A DNA stretch of 46,627 bases, from positions 1 through 46,627 of the forward strand of contig JADKKE010000018.1 in assembly GCA_016720655.1 (NCBI GenBank), given 5' to 3'. Source of the stretch: Bacteroidota bacterium (GTDB lineage: Bacteria > Bacteroidota > Bacteroidia > AKYH767-A > 2013-40CM-41-45). Below are positions 1-7,976 of the stretch, one piece after another. The position numbers and the translations under genes are program-made. Position 1 is the stretch's first letter; each line of letters starts with the position of its first letter. The notes under the pieces are model-generated. The model was given only the letters and a program-made list of their open reading frames with translations, did not search any database and was not told the origin of the DNA.

Positions 1-2
1 CA

Positions 3-320
3 ACTCCCGCAGGTGATGCCAGTGAAGCCCAGTCCATTGTAGAGGTTTTCGGGGATGCCAAAACTCCTGTAAGTTCAACAAAATCAATGACCGGACACGA
101 GTGCTGGATGGCCGGGGCAAGTGAAATTGTGTACTCTATGTTGATGATGAGAAACAGTTTTATGGCGCCAAATATTAACTTTGAGAACCCTGATGAATTT
201 TCGGCGAAATTGAATATTGTGAAAACAGCTACCGAAAAGGATATAAATGTATTTTTATCCAATTCCTTTGGATTTGGCGGGACAAATTCCTCGCTTGTGG
301 TAAGGAAGTGGAAACCTTGA
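3..320 (+). CDS. beta-ketoacyl-ACP synthase, C-terminal part (5' end outside the window)
   Basis: The frame is open from the first complete codon and ends at TGA 318-320, so only about 105 C-terminal residues are present. STKSMTGHECWMAG is the thiolase-fold block that carries the second active-site histidine, and SNSFGFGGTNSSL is the conserved C-terminal glycine loop of FabB/FabF condensing enzymes. The STKSMTGH form resembles FabB (KAS I). The enzyme would perform decarboxylative Claisen condensation of malonyl-ACP with an acyl-ACP during chain building. The catalytic cysteine lies off the left edge, so activity cannot be judged. Its stop overlaps the start of the ACP gene by one base, placing it in the same operon. 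Confidence 0.9.
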   Translation, partial: TPAGDASEAQSIVEVFGDAKTPVSSTKSMTGHECWMAGASEIVYSMLMMRNSFMAPNINFENPDEFSAKLNIVKTATEKDINVFLSNSFGFGGTNSSLVVRKWKP

Positions 321-583
321 TGAATATGAAAAACGAAGAGATCATCGCAAAGATTAATGAATTCCTTGTGGAGGAATTTGAAGTAGAAGCAGATACAATT
401 ACCCCGGATGCAATCCTGAAAGATACTTTGGGCCTTGACAGTCTGGATTATATCGACCTCGTTGTTGTTATCGAAAGCAATTTCTCTTTTAAAGTAAAAC
501 CTGAAGATTTCGTGGGGATTGTGACATTCCAGAATTTCTACGATTATGTCATCTCCAAGGTAAATTCAAAAGAATTGATCTGA
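320..583 (+). CDS. acyl carrier protein (first of two)
   Basis: This is an 87-residue acidic protein with the phosphopantetheine site LGLDSLDYIDL; Ser41 is the expected attachment residue. Size and motif are typical of type II ACPs. I chose ATG 320, which shares its A with the TGA of the ketosynthase; an in-frame GTG lies 12 bases upstream and an ATG two codons downstream. It would carry the growing polyene or acyl chain between the neighbouring ketosynthases, dehydratases and acyltransferase. Its stop overlaps the next start by one base. Confidence 0.93.
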   Translation: MNMKNEEIIAKINEFLVEEFEVEADTITPDAILKDTLGLDSLDYIDLVVVIESNFSFKVKPEDFVGIVTFQNFYDYVISKVNSKELI

Positions 584-1463
584 TGCCTTCCTGGCAGGGG
601 AAATCAAAAGGGACAAAAACCGGTTACCGTATTTTTGTTGGTATTCTCAGGCACTTTGGAGTATTGCCTGCTTATTTCCTCCTCCGGTTTGTCGCGTTTT
701 ATTATTTCCTTTTTTCCTTTGCGTCATCGAAAATTACATTTTCATTTTTTAGAAAAAGAATTGGGCAGAAAACATTCGCTTCGATCATGAATGTGTACAG
801 GAATTATTTTTGGTTCGGGCAGACATTGATTGATAAAATTGTGCTGATGTCAGGATTGCCGAATAAATTCAGTTTTAATTTTGACGGGGAAGAGAATCTC
901 AGAGAAATGGTTGCCGGAGGAAAAGGTGGAATGCTCATTAGTGCTCATGTTGGAAACTGGGAGATTGCAGGATTTCTTCTCAAACGCCTTGACGCACGTA
1001 TCAACATCGTGATGTACGATGGTGAACACCGGAAAATAAAGGACTATTTAAGTTCGGTGATAGGCAACAGACAGGTCAATATAATTGTGGTCAAGGACGA
1101 TATTTCGCATATTTATGAAATCAATGATGCGTTGAGTAAAAATGAATTTGTATGTATGCATGCTGATCGCTTTGTGGAAGGCAATCGCACAGCAAAAAAA
1201 GAATTTCTTGGCAATTTGGCTTCCTTTCCGCAAGGACCTTTTGTCCTGGCAACGCGTTTTAATGTTCCCGTTAGTTTTGTCTTTGCCATGAAAGAAAGTA
1301 AATTACACTATCATTTTTTGCGAGTCGGCCGAAAAACTACTTGGTGAAAGATAAAAATAGTGCGAGCGATGAAATGATGAAAGAGTTTGTATCCGAACTT
1401 GAACAAAAAGTAAAACATTATCCTTCGCAGTGGTATAATTATTATGATTTCTGGAAAAATTAA
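583..1463 (+). CDS. LpxL/HtrB-like acyltransferase, interrupted by a one-base frameshift
   Basis: The frame opens at ATG 583 (1-base overlap with the ACP stop) and matches lipid A biosynthesis (LpxL/HtrB) acyltransferases. It has a hydrophobic N-terminus, GGMLISAHVGNWEIAG with the HxxxxE/D-like catalytic block (His-Val-Gly-Asn-Trp-Glu), and a later MHADRF segment. As written the frame stops at 1347. One extra T in the T6 run at 1314-1319 restores a family-like tail (FFASRPKNYLVKDKN to YPSQWYNYYDFWKN) ending at TAA 1461-1463, giving about 293 residues. The tail is intact, so I infer a sequencing error rather than decay. Such acyltransferases are regular members of aryl-polyene clusters, where they are thought to help attach the polyene to a lipid. 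Confidence 0.82.
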
Positions 1464-1464
1464 A

Positions 1465-1896
1465 ATGTTCCCGATCAAAAATATCAATGATTTGATTCCG
1501 CAAAAGTTTCCTTTTGTGATGATAGATCAGCTCGATGATTCTGATGAGACAAGCACACGATGTAGTTTCACCATCCGGGATGAAAATATTTTTACGGTGG
1601 ATGGTGCATTCAGGGAAGCGGGATTAATCGAGAACATTGCGCAGACGGCAGCGGCACGTGTTGGATTCATCGCCATGATGGAAAAGAAAGATGTTCCGGT
1701 TGGATTTATTGGTGCTGTAAAAAATCTTGAGATCAATGATTTGCCAAAAACAGGAGAAACCATTGTTACTGAAATAAAAATTACCAATACAGTATTTGAT
1801 GTAACAATTATTTCCGGTACTGTTTGTCTCGGAGATAAAATTATTGCACAATGCGAAATGAAAATTGTGATTAACCCAGAACTAAAAGCATCGTAA
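1465..1896 (+). CDS. ApeP-like hotdog dehydratase family protein
   Basis: The protein has 143 residues from ATG 1465, one base after the restored acyltransferase stop. The earlier in-frame ATG at 1444 lies inside that gene's tail, so I rejected it. The start LIPQKFPFVMIDQL resembles FabZ/FabA-type hotdog folds, and GLIENIAQTAAARVGF matches the central helix of ApeP-type proteins. The GHFPG motif of ordinary FabZ is absent, as in ApeP relatives. Its likely role is dehydration of 3-hydroxyacyl-ACP in the polyene chain, together with the GHFPG-containing dehydratase at 11039. The one-base overlap with the next gene suggests coupled translation. Confidence 0.78.
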   Translation: MFPIKNINDLIPQKFPFVMIDQLDDSDETSTRCSFTIRDENIFTVDGAFREAGLIENIAQTAAARVGFIAMMEKKDVPVGFIGAVKNLEINDLPKTGETIVTEIKITNTVFDVTIISGTVCLGDKIIAQCEMKIVINPELKAS

Positions 1897-2357
1897 TGGA
1901 GAAATCTTCCGGGCGAATCATTCACCCGCCAAAGAAAAGCGGATTAACAGAGCGTATTGAAATCCATGTACGTTTCAATGAAGCAGATCCCTTGGGGATC
2001 GTGTGGCATGGACACTACATTCGTTATTTCGAAGATGGTCGTGAAGCTTTCGGACAGAAGTACGGTTTGGGTTATCTCGATGTTTACAAGCAGGGTTTTA
2101 TTGTTCCGATCGTCAGTGTGGAATGTGATTACAAAAAATCATTGCGGTATGGGGATCGGATGATTATTGAAACAACCTATCTTCCCTGTGAAGCAGCGAA
2201 GATTCAGTTTCGCTATACTTTATACAATGCAAGCACAAATGAACAGGTAGCGACAGGGTCAACGACCCAGGTATTTCTGGACAAGGAAAAATCGGTACTA
2301 CAACTTGTCAATCCTCCATTTTTTGAAGAATGGAAAAAGAAGCAGTTGTTTGTATGA
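1896..2357 (+). CDS. acyl-CoA/ACP thioesterase, 4-hydroxybenzoyl-CoA thioesterase (YbgC) type
   Basis: This 153-residue hotdog protein carries the signature VRFNEADPLGIVWHGHYIRYFEDGREAF. The Asp in NEADPLG matches the catalytic aspartate of the 4HBT family, and WHGHYIRYFEDGR is the usual following helix. It would hydrolyse a thioester, releasing or editing an acyl or aryl starter. A thioesterase of this fold is a normal component of aryl-polyene/flexirubin clusters. It begins at an ATG sharing its A with the preceding TAA. A 56-base gap follows, the largest internal gap of the operon. Confidence 0.85.
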   Translation: MEKSSGRIIHPPKKSGLTERIEIHVRFNEADPLGIVWHGHYIRYFEDGREAFGQKYGLGYLDVYKQGFIVPIVSVECDYKKSLRYGDRMIIETTYLPCEAAKIQFRYTLYNASTNEQVATGSTTQVFLDKEKSVLQLVNPPFFEEWKKKQLFV

Positions 2358-2413
2358 GTGGTCTTTATTTGAGGGTTGAATTTAACGAATGAGAAGTATT
2401 GGGGTTTTGAAAA

Positions 2414-3553
2414 ATGAAGAAAGTATTTGTTGTTGCTGATGCTATTTTTTCTCCTTTGGGCTCGGGCACCGAAGAGAATATGCTTGCTCTCCGGAACGGG
2501 AGGACAGGTGTGAAACAACACAAAAATTTCTTGTCTTATCCTGCTGATGTTTGTGCGGCTTTATTTAGCGAACAAGACCTTACGAAATGTGTTCAGGGGA
2601 ATAATTTGTCATTGTTTGAAAAAATTATCATCACCTCCATCAATGAATGCCTGGAGAAATCTTTTGTAAACATTACAGATGCAAGTACCATTCTGATTAT
2701 TTCTTCCACCAAAGGAAACATCAGCATGCTGGAGCAAAATCCTGTGCCTGCAAATCTTCAGCATGAAGTTGCGTTGACAAGCTCGGCGAAAAAAATTGCT
2801 CAATGGTATGGAAACCCAAATGAACCGATTGTAGTCAGCAATGCCTGCATTTCCGGACTGGCAGCTTTGTTGGTGGCGAAAAGATTAATTCAGCTCGGGA
2901 AATACGATCATGCAATCGTTTCCGGAGCGGATTTGATCTCGCGATTTGTTCAAAGTGGTTTTGAATCCTTTCAGGCAATTTCTGATGTGGTGTGCAAACC
3001 TTTTGACAAGAATAGAAATGGCATTAATCTCGGAGAAGCCGCTGCTACGATGATATTGTCGAAAAACTCCAATCCAAATTATACTGAAATAATTCTTGCA
3101 GGTGGATCTATCAGCAACGACGCGAATCATATTTCTGGTCCATCGCGAACAGGTGAGGAACTTGCTATGGCTATTCAGAAATCATTCGACGAAGCGGAAC
3201 TGGAAGCAGCAGAAATTGGTTACGTCTCTGCCCATGGTACAGCAACAATTTACAATGATGAAATGGAAGCCAAAGCTTTCGGCCTTGCCGGGCTTACCGG
3301 TGTACCTGTAAATTCACTGAAAGGATTTTACGGACACACCCTCGGCGCAGCGGGATTACTGGAATCTGTTATCGCCATCAACAGTATGAAGGAAAATAAA
3401 ATATTTGCTACCTACGGTTTTGAAAATCCGGGTGTATCACTTGCCCTAAATGTTTCTGCAAAATCTCTTGACAAAGAATGGGATCATACACTGAAAACGG
3501 CTTCCGGATTTGGTGGATGTAATGCTGCTCTTGTGTTTTCAAAAAACTCCTGA
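2414..3553 (+). CDS. beta-ketoacyl-ACP synthase (FabF-like), catalytic triad present
   Basis: The protein has 379 residues with a thiolase fold. Catalytic residues are visible: Cys145 in SNACISGLAAL, His274 in SAHGTATIYND and His308 in KGFYGHTLGAAG. The C-terminal SGFGGCNAALVFS loop is intact. It is therefore likely an active condensing enzyme. It is slightly shorter than FabF (about 410 residues), and its N-terminus, VFVVADAIFSPLGSG, is a divergent version of the usual start. It lies between the thioesterase and the methyltransferase in the same orientation, with only 6 bases to the next gene. Confidence 0.9.
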   Translation: MKKVFVVADAIFSPLGSGTEENMLALRNGRTGVKQHKNFLSYPADVCAALFSEQDLTKCVQGNNLSLFEKIIITSINECLEKSFVNITDASTILIISSTKGNISMLEQNPVPANLQHEVALTSSAKKIAQWYGNPNEPIVVSNACISGLAALLVAKRLIQLGKYDHAIVSGADLISRFVQSGFESFQAISDVVCKPFDKNRNGINLGEAAATMILSKNSNPNYTEIILAGGSISNDANHISGPSRTGEELAMAIQKSFDEAELEAAEIGYVSAHGTATIYNDEMEAKAFGLAGLTGVPVNSLKGFYGHTLGAAGLLESVIAINSMKENKIFATYGFENPGVSLALNVSAKSLDKEWDHTLKTASGFGGCNAALVFSKNS

Positions 3554-3559
3554 TTTGTT

Positions 3560-4639
3560 ATGGTAAAATTTTATTCGGAAGATAAAGACTCTGCCCTCGA
3601 GGCTAAAGACAAAGCACAAAGAATCGCTTTTGCACCGGTCGTTTTTCAGGCGTCCAGAGTTTTGCGCGATAGCGGAATTTTAAAGGCGGTTGATGATAAC
3701 AGTGACCAAGGAATCCGTCTGGATGATATTGCAGCACAGGTAGAACTTCCGATTTATGGAGTGCGTGTGTTGGTCGAAGCTGGACTGAGTATTGGATTGG
3801 TATTGTACCGTGATGAGAAATATTTTCTTAGCAAGACGGGATATTTTATTTTACACGATGATCTCACACGTACCAATATGGATTTTATTCATGATGTGTG
3901 TTATCTCGGATTGTTTGCTCTGGATAAAAGCATTGCAACAGGAAAACCGGAAGGACTGAAAGTCTTTGGTACCTGGAATACCATTTACCAGGCTTTATCA
4001 AAATTGCCATCGGATGTACAGAAGAGCTGGTTTGCGTTTGATCATTTCTATTCTGATCATGCATTTTCTGAAACCCTCCTCCAGGTATTCAAAACTCCTC
4101 CATTAAAATTGCTGGACATTGGTGGAAATACCGGTAAATGGGCGATTGCATGTACCCGTCACAATCCTGCTGTGGAAGTAACGATCATGGACCTTCCCGG
4201 ACAGCTAGAGATGGCTAAAGGTAAAATCAAAGAGCTGGGATTAGAGGACAGAGTTCATTTTCTGCCTGCCAATATTCTGGATGAGAACGAGTTATTTCCA
4301 AAAGGTTTTGATGCCATTTGGATGAGTCAGTTTCTCGACTGTTTCTCTGAAAAGGAAATTATATCTATCTTAATGCGATGTCAAAATGCGCTTTCCGAAA
4401 ATGGAAGGGTATTTATCCTGGAGCCTTTCTGGGACCGTCAGCGTTTCGAAACGGCTTCGTTTTGTTTGCAGCAAACATCTCTCTATTTCACAAGTATGGC
4501 AAATGGGAATAGCCAGATGTATCATTCCGGGACTTTTCTGGATTGTGTACGAAAAGCCGGTTTTGATGTGGAAGAAGAAATAAATGATTTGGGTTTGAGT
4601 CATACTTTATTAAAATTAAAAAAGTCAAAATTAAATTGA
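3560..4639 (+). CDS. SAM-dependent methyltransferase with N-terminal winged helix (O-methyltransferase family 2 type)
   Basis: The protein has 359 residues. Residues 15-110 resemble the winged-helix dimerisation domain of plant-type O-methyltransferases (RLDDIAAQVELPIYGVRVL). A Rossmann SAM domain follows, with motif I LLDIGGNTGKWA near residue 185 and the acidic MDLPGQLEMAKGKI strand. The family methylates hydroxyl groups of aromatic substrates. Inference: it methylates the aryl head of the pigment, as methylated rings are common in flexirubins and aryl polyenes. It cannot be excluded that it modifies another position. It starts 6 bases after the ketosynthase and is followed after 7 bases by the flavoprotein gene. 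Confidence 0.83.
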   Translation: MVKFYSEDKDSALEAKDKAQRIAFAPVVFQASRVLRDSGILKAVDDNSDQGIRLDDIAAQVELPIYGVRVLVEAGLSIGLVLYRDEKYFLSKTGYFILHDDLTRTNMDFIHDVCYLGLFALDKSIATGKPEGLKVFGTWNTIYQALSKLPSDVQKSWFAFDHFYSDHAFSETLLQVFKTPPLKLLDIGGNTGKWAIACTRHNPAVEVTIMDLPGQLEMAKGKIKELGLEDRVHFLPANILDENELFPKGFDAIWMSQFLDCFSEKEIISILMRCQNALSENGRVFILEPFWDRQRFETASFCLQQTSLYFTSMANGNSQMYHSGTFLDCVRKAGFDVEEEINDLGLSHTLLKLKKSKLN

Positions 4640-4646
4640 CATTGTC

Positions 4647-5891
4647 ATGAACACAGAAAATGTTGATGTCCTGGTTATCGGCGCCGGTCCTTCCGGAACT
4701 ATCGCTGCATCCATTGTAAACAAAGCGGGTTTCAAAGTTAAGATCGTGGAGAAGATGAAATTTCCGCGCTTTGTTATTGGAGAAAGTTTGCTTCCGCGTT
4801 GCATGGAAGCACTTGAAGAAGCAGGATTTTTAGATGCGGTAAAAGTAAAAGGTTTTCAGGAAAAATTCGGTGCGAAGTTTGTCCGCAATGGAGAAATTTG
4901 TGATTTTAATTTTAGCAGCCAGTTCACCAAAGGCTGGAACTGGACCTGGCAGGTTCCGCGAGCGGAATTCGATAAAACACTTGCCGATACAGTCGAGTCC
5001 ATGGGCGTTCCAATAGACTATGAAACAACTGTTACAGCAATTGAATTTTCAAAGCAAGGCTCAACCACTACGGTCATTGATAAGGATGGGAAGACAAAAT
5101 TCATTCAAGCCCGATTCATCATCGATGGCAGCGGCTACGGACGTGTAATTCCAAAGTTGTTCAATCTCGAGAAACAAAGCAATCTGATTCCTCGCAAAGC
5201 TTTGTTCACCCACATGAAAGACTTAAATCGGTCCATGGCGGATGAACCGAATCGAATTACGATCGTTGTGCACGAACCCGGAATCTGGATCTGGGTGATT
5301 CCATTTTCAAACGGACTAACATCATTGGGATTCGTGGGCGAACCGGAGTTCTTCAATAAAGTATCGGGAACACCGGAGCAACAACTGCGAGCGCTCATTC
5401 AATCACAACCGGAAATTGCAAAGCGCTTTGAAAATGCTGAAATGGCTTTTGATCCGAGAGTTCTTGAATCCTGGTCTGCTACAACAGATAAATTTTATGG
5501 TGATGGATTTGTATTGACAGGAAATGTGACGGAATTTCTTGATCCTGTATTTTCTTCCGGAGTTACACTCGCAAGTGTATCCAGTCAGCTTGCTGCTCAT
5601 CTCGTGATTCGAAAACTGAACGGAGAAGATGTGGATTGGGCAAACGAATACCAGCAAAAAATGATGAATGGTGTAAATACCTTCCGTTCGTATGTTATGG
5701 GATGGTACGATGGAACACTCGATATAATATTCTTTGCTGACAAACAGGATCCCTTGATTAAAAATCAAATTTGTTCAGTACTGGCAGGATATGTTTGGGA
5801 TGAAAATAATCCGTATGTCGCTAACCATGAAAAAGCACTCCAACGATTGGCCAGAGTCATCACTCTGGAGAAGGCAATCAACGCAAACTGA
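4647..5891 (+). CDS. FAD-dependent oxidoreductase, flavin-dependent (tryptophan-type) halogenase family
   Basis: The protein has 414 residues. The FAD-binding Rossmann motif GAGPSGTIAA starts at residue 12 and is followed by KFPRFVIGESLLP, typical of halogenases and geranylgeranyl-reductase-like flavoproteins. WNWTWQVP near residues 98-104 resembles the WxWxIP halogenase motif, and LDPVFSSGV resembles the C-terminal FxPxSxG motif. Lys77 in GAKFV sits where tryptophan halogenases carry their active-site lysine; that equivalence is my inference. Chlorinated flexirubins are known, so ring halogenation is possible, but hydroxylation or reduction of the ring is an alternative. It ends 6 bases before a TTG-start gene. 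Confidence 0.8.
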   Translation: MNTENVDVLVIGAGPSGTIAASIVNKAGFKVKIVEKMKFPRFVIGESLLPRCMEALEEAGFLDAVKVKGFQEKFGAKFVRNGEICDFNFSSQFTKGWNWTWQVPRAEFDKTLADTVESMGVPIDYETTVTAIEFSKQGSTTTVIDKDGKTKFIQARFIIDGSGYGRVIPKLFNLEKQSNLIPRKALFTHMKDLNRSMADEPNRITIVVHEPGIWIWVIPFSNGLTSLGFVGEPEFFNKVSGTPEQQLRALIQSQPEIAKRFENAEMAFDPRVLESWSATTDKFYGDGFVLTGNVTEFLDPVFSSGVTLASVSSQLAAHLVIRKLNGEDVDWANEYQQKMMNGVNTFRSYVMGWYDGTLDIIFFADKQDPLIKNQICSVLAGYVWDENNPYVANHEKALQRLARVITLEKAINAN

Positions 5892-5897
5892 TTTCAA

Positions 5898-6518
5898 TTG
5901 ACAAAAGATCTTTCCATAACACACAGTTGTTTAATTGAAAAGAATAAAGTTATTCTGAATGGAAGGGATGTGTTTAATTCACAGGGAATGGATCTGTCAG
6001 CTTTTCTCCTGGCTTTATACAAGCATGCAGGTATCAATTATCCGAAGTTTTACAAGATGGACAATCTCAGCAAACTGGGATTTCTTGCCGCTGAAATGAT
6101 TCTGAAAAACCCGGCTCTCATTCTTGATTTCAAAAAGGAAGACATTGCTATCGTATTATACAACCGTAATTCCAGTCTGGATACTGACATCAACTATTTC
6201 GAAACAGTCAAAGAAATGGCCAGTCCGGCTTTGTTCGTTTACACATTGCCCAATATTCTCATTGGTGAATTGTGTATTCGGCATGGATTCAAAGGCGAGA
6301 ATATTTTCTTTCTCTCAGAGACATTCAAAGCGGAGGAGATGATGGATTATGTAACTTTTCTTCTCGAAAACAATCTGGCAAAAGCCTGCCTTTGCGGCTG
6401 GGTCGATTGTTTCGAAGAGGATTACAAAGCCTGCCTGATGTGGGTCGAGAATTCTGAGCAAGGCGAATATTTCACAGCAGACACAATCAATAAAATATAC
6501 AATCAGGGAAATGGATAA
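5898..6518 (+). CDS. short ketosynthase-fold protein without active-site Cys
   Basis: The protein has 206 residues with TTG as the likely start; no upstream ATG exists in frame after the previous stop, and the first internal ATG would remove 30 residues. The segment ASPALFVYTLPNILIGELCIRHGFKG resembles the region leading to the active site in ketosynthases, where it normally reads SPxLFPYTLPN. The usual Ala-Cys-Ser nucleophile block and the later histidine blocks are missing, and the length is half that of a full ketosynthase. I infer a non-catalytic partner (chain-length-factor or scaffold-like) related to the N-terminal ketoacyl-synthase domain seen in aryl-polyene clusters. It overlaps the next ACP by 8 bases. 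Confidence 0.7.
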   Translation: MTKDLSITHSCLIEKNKVILNGRDVFNSQGMDLSAFLLALYKHAGINYPKFYKMDNLSKLGFLAAEMILKNPALILDFKKEDIAIVLYNRNSSLDTDINYFETVKEMASPALFVYTLPNILIGELCIRHGFKGENIFFLSETFKAEEMMDYVTFLLENNLAKACLCGWVDCFEEDYKACLMWVENSEQGEYFTADTINKIYNQGNG

Positions 6519-6771
6519 ACTCATGCACGATCTGAAAGTACAGATCATCGCACAACTAAATTTGCAGGACCTTACTCCGGAGGATATCGGTGATGACCAG
6601 CCTTTGTTCGTCGAAGGACTTGGCCTCGATTCCATCGACGCGCTGGAATTGATCGTACTACTACAGCAGCAGTACAAAATCAAACTCAGCAGTGCTGAAG
6701 AAGGACCGAAAGTATTTCGTTCTGTAAAAACCATAGCGGAATATATCACTGAACACAAACCGAAAGTTTAG
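6511..6771 (+). CDS. acyl carrier protein (second of two)
   Basis: The protein has 86 residues with the phosphopantetheine motif LGLDSIDALEL; Ser41 is the attachment site. Helix I and the acidic recognition helix II are recognisable, and the size is normal. ATG 6511 overlaps the preceding stop by 8 bases. Clusters of this class regularly carry two ACPs with different partners; whether this one serves the ketosynthase immediately downstream (5-base gap) is an inference from order. Confidence 0.94.
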   Translation: MDKLMHDLKVQIIAQLNLQDLTPEDIGDDQPLFVEGLGLDSIDALELIVLLQQQYKIKLSSAEEGPKVFRSVKTIAEYITEHKPKV

Positions 6772-6776
6772 GCGGA

Positions 6777-7976
6777 ATGCATTCTTCGGATATTTTCGTG
6801 ACAGGCATTGGTGTCATTTCCGCTCTTGGAAAGGATGTAAATGCCAATGTCCATGCTTTGCAATCAGGAGAATCCGGAATCGGACCAATCACCAGACTAA
6901 AGACCATTCATCGAAATGTGTTTCCGGTTGCTGAGGTGAAATATTCGAACGAGGAATTAAGTCACTTTTCAGGAATGTCTGATGAAATTTCACGCACGGC
7001 TTTGTTGAGTGTGATTGCTGCAAGTGAAGCACTGGAAGATGCAGAGATTCATACGGATTCAGGTTTACGAATAGGTTTTGTTTCTGCAAATTCAGTAGGA
7101 GGAATGGACAAGTCTGAAGATTTTTTTGCTGAATTTCTGAGCGATCATTCAAAAGGAAAACTCCGGAATATCGTCCATCATGAATGTGGAAGTATCACTG
7201 AACTGGCCGCTCATTATCTGGGAATCCACCATTATGTCAGTACTATCAGTACCGCTTGTTCTTCTTCTGCAAATTCCATTTTTCATGCTGCACGAATGAT
7301 TTCTGCAGGTTATCTTGACGTTGCAATAGCCGGAGGTGTCGATTCCTTAACACGATTTACTTTAAATGGCTTTAATACGCTGATGATTCTCGATACTCAA
7401 CCTTGCAAACCGCTGGATGAAAATCGAAAAGGATTGAATCTCGGAGAAGGAGCAGGGTATGTTGTTTTGGTTTCAGAAGCAGCAATGAACAAAATCGGAA
7501 AGAAAGCTTACTGCCGGCTTTCCGGTTATCACAATGCAAATGATGCGCATCATCAGACGGCTTCCTCCCCGGATGGTATTGGCTCATTCATGGCAATGCA
7601 AGGAGCCATAGCAAAAAGTGGAATCAGAAAAGAAGATATCGGTTATATTAATTTACACGGAACCGGAACGCAAAATAACGATCAATCGGAAGGAACAGCA
7701 ATACTCCGATTGTTCGGAGATGCTTTGCCAAAATTGAGTTCGACAAAAGCCTTCACAGGACATACATTGGGTGCGAGTGGCGGAATAGAAGCTGTTTTTT
7801 CAGTACTCTCTGTTGCGAATGGATATGTCTACCCCAACCTGAGATATGAAACACCGATGAAGGATCTGCCTTTGCATCCAGTGACATCTTTCCAGATCGA
7901 TACAAAGATCTCTCATGTACTTTCGAATTCATTCGGCTTCGGAGGAAATTGTTCTGCTTTACTATTTTCCAAATGA
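6777..7976 (+). CDS. beta-ketoacyl-ACP synthase (FabF-like), catalytic triad present
   Basis: The protein has 399 residues, the normal length for a type II ketosynthase. It has Cys161 in STACSSSANS, His294 in NLHGTGTQNND, His329 in SSTKAFTGHTLGASGG, and the SNSFGFGGNCSALLF C-terminal loop. It starts FVTGIGVISALGKD, a canonical ketosynthase N-terminus. It is the best preserved condensing enzyme in the window. It directly precedes a cysteine-less homologue with a one-base overlap, an arrangement like the KS/chain-length-factor pairs of type II polyketide synthases. Confidence 0.93.
   Translation: MHSSDIFVTGIGVISALGKDVNANVHALQSGESGIGPITRLKTIHRNVFPVAEVKYSNEELSHFSGMSDEISRTALLSVIAASEALEDAEIHTDSGLRIGFVSANSVGGMDKSEDFFAEFLSDHSKGKLRNIVHHECGSITELAAHYLGIHHYVSTISTACSSSANSIFHAARMISAGYLDVAIAGGVDSLTRFTLNGFNTLMILDTQPCKPLDENRKGLNLGEGAGYVVLVSEAAMNKIGKKAYCRLSGYHNANDAHHQTASSPDGIGSFMAMQGAIAKSGIRKEDIGYINLHGTGTQNNDQSEGTAILRLFGDALPKLSSTKAFTGHTLGASGGIEAVFSVLSVANGYVYPNLRYETPMKDLPLHPVTSFQIDTKISHVLSNSFGFGGNCSALLFSK

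Noticed and set aside
1444..1464. Upstream ATG for the ApeP-like gene
   Set aside because: These bases encode the last residues of the frame-restored acyltransferase; ATG 1465 follows its stop and gives the proper N-terminus.
1527..1925. Long minus-strand frame of 132 codons
   Set aside because: It is fully opposite the ApeP-like gene, whose hotdog motifs and operon overlaps are convincing.
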